From contig JAJZEY010000227.1 of the NCBI GenBank assembly GCA_021805585.1, positions 1-13,531 of the forward strand: a stretch of DNA of 13,531 nucleotides. Direction: 5' to 3'. Shown piece by piece: positions 12,491 to 13,531 of the stretch (within the stretch, counting starts at the first letter, position 1; each line of letters opens with the position of its first letter). Below the pieces are notes generated by a model. That model was not told the DNA's origin and made no database searches. It worked only from the letters and a program-made list of their open reading frames with translations. The DNA is from Planctomycetota bacterium (GTDB lineage Bacteria; Planctomycetota; Phycisphaerae; WQYP01). Made by a program: the position numbers and the translations under genes.

Positions 12491-13531
12491 CACGTATCGA
12501 AAACGAAACTTATTAAAAGCCGGGGTCCATTGCGGATGGCGACTTGCGCGGTCGGCATGGCGGCAATGCTGCTTATTGCCGGGCTGTTTCCGATGACCGG
12601 CGGCGTCACAACGGCGCGAGGTGTTGCGACGCCCCCGGCCAAAAAATCGGCGGCGCAAATTGCAAAGTGTACGCTTTGGATTCAACAGGCCGCCTCCGGC
12701 AATGCCGCGGAAATGGCGGCGGCGAAAACAAAACTCAAAACATTGGATTCCTCCTGGATCCCGGTTTTGCAGCGAATGGCCCGCACCAGCCATTCGCGAG
12801 TTTTGCGCCATAGAATTGACACGCTGCTGGAACGGATGTCTATTGCCGCCGCCACGCTGCCCACGCTGGTAACTCTGAGTCTTACGCATGCCTCATTGCG
12901 CGGTGCCGTGGATGATCTCTGCAATCAGGCCGGCCTGCCGCATCACTGGCTTAAGGCCAATCCGGCAAATGCCCCTACCGTGACTGTTCACCTGACGAGG
13001 GTGCCGTTCTGGCGGGCCATGGAATCCATTCTGCATCAATCCGGCTGGACACTGGGTTATGCCGGTCGCAAGCAAGGCCATGCCATAGAAATCAGCCCCA
13101 CCGATGGACTGCTGTGGCCAGCCGAGCCTTATTTTATTTCCGGGCGGTATTTGTTCGCGGTGGAGGGGATGTCGTTCAGCCGCAATTTTGCGCTGACCAA
13201 ACAACCGGCCAATGCGTTTTCTTCCAACAACATTAACTTCAACGTCCGCATTTTTGATGAACCGCGTGCCCCTCTGCCAATTGAGCAGTTAAATGTGTCC
13301 ATGTCACAGGTGGTGGACAACAAGGGCAACAATCTGCTTAACTCGCCGTTTGGAATGCCGGCCAATCTGCCGCCCAACATGGCGGCAAATCTGGCGGCGC
13401 AGTTTGCCCAAATAAACACAACGACCGCCTTTTCCAACGATCATCGAATGACCTATTCACTGGATGTGTTTCTTAATGTTCCGAAAAAAGTCGGTCAGAC
13501 CATGAAACTGGCCCGGGGAAAGCTTTTCTGG
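12488..13531 (+). CDS. Exported protein with HEAT-like and STN-like segments (partial)
   Basis: The frame is open for 348 codons from ATG 12488 to the window edge, so the C-terminus is missing. A basic start (KTKLIKSRG) and a hydrophobic stretch (about 18-37) form a signal peptide or anchor. Residues about 55-117 show the pattern of short planctomycete HEAT-like units (KTKLKTLDSSWIPVLQRMA, then RVLRHRIDTLLERM). Residues about 126-203 look like an STN (secretin/TonB N-terminus) fold: VTLSLTHASLRGAVDDLC, then VTVHLTRVPFWRAMESIL and a closing IEISP strand. The rest (about 204-348) is beta-rich with NMAANLAAQFAQINTTTAF and resembles no family I recognise. It is probably periplasmic, possibly part of a secretin-like or surface assembly. 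The STN call is by pattern only. Confidence 0.75.
   Translation, partial: MHVSKTKLIKSRGPLRMATCAVGMAAMLLIAGLFPMTGGVTTARGVATPPAKKSAAQIAKCTLWIQQAASGNAAEMAAAKTKLKTLDSSWIPVLQRMARTSHSRVLRHRIDTLLERMSIAAATLPTLVTLSLTHASLRGAVDDLCNQAGLPHHWLKANPANAPTVTVHLTRVPFWRAMESILHQSGWTLGYAGRKQGHAIEISPTDGLLWPAEPYFISGRYLFAVEGMSFSRNFALTKQPANAFSSNNINFNVRIFDEPRAPLPIEQLNVSMSQVVDNKGNNLLNSPFGMPANLPPNMAANLAAQFAQINTTTAFSNDHRMTYSLDVFLNVPKKVGQTMKLARGKLFW

Overview
The window looks like a chromosomal segment from a Gram-negative planctomycete, probably of the Phycisphaerae type. This is inference. It rests on a pair of large BatA/VWA/amidotransferase-like membrane proteins typical of planctomycetes, a Kdo transferase (implying lipopolysaccharide), a plant-type acyl-ACP desaturase, weak or absent Shine-Dalgarno sequences, frequent TTG/ATG ambiguity and moderately high GC. 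No tRNA, rRNA, CRISPR array, transposase or phage gene was recognised.

Layout. Bases 1-72 may hold the tail of an upstream gene. A long leader (73-547) contains a short, well-initiated upstream ORF (456-596) that overlaps the start of a secreted S41 C-terminal processing protease (548-2833, +). A 90-residue two-helix membrane protein follows (2886-3158, +). Two large minus-strand genes converge on this pair: a BatA-like VWA protein (8613-6361) and, 12 nt downstream, a 978-residue VWA/amidotransferase-like protein (6348-3412). Both have the order TM-TM-VWA-beta-rich-GATase-like-TM and probably form one membrane complex. The MoxR ATPase and DUF58 genes that usually accompany such pairs are not directly upstream.

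A 721-nt non-coding stretch (8614-9334) lies upstream of the BatA-like gene. It is rich in structure: a 10+6 bp hairpin just before the gene, several copies of a GTCTR motif, an 11-bp inverted-repeat pair enclosing a plus-strand terminator-like hairpin, a GNRA-loop hairpin and a minus-strand intrinsic terminator. This is the most unexplained part of the window.

Next is an acyl-ACP desaturase (minus, about 10333-9335) with a near-consensus sigma-70 promoter, which shows that its longest possible start is wrong. A Kdo transferase (waaA/kdtA, plus, 10615-11991) is divergent from it. A 496-nt gap (11992-12487) holds a possible remnant of a GxxExxY-family gene on the minus strand. The window ends inside an exported protein (12488 to beyond 13531) with a HEAT-like segment and an STN-like segment.

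The common theme is envelope biology: periplasmic proteolysis, a membrane VWA complex, membrane lipid unsaturation and lipopolysaccharide core synthesis. Apart from the BatA-like/VWA operon, the genes do not form one obvious pathway.
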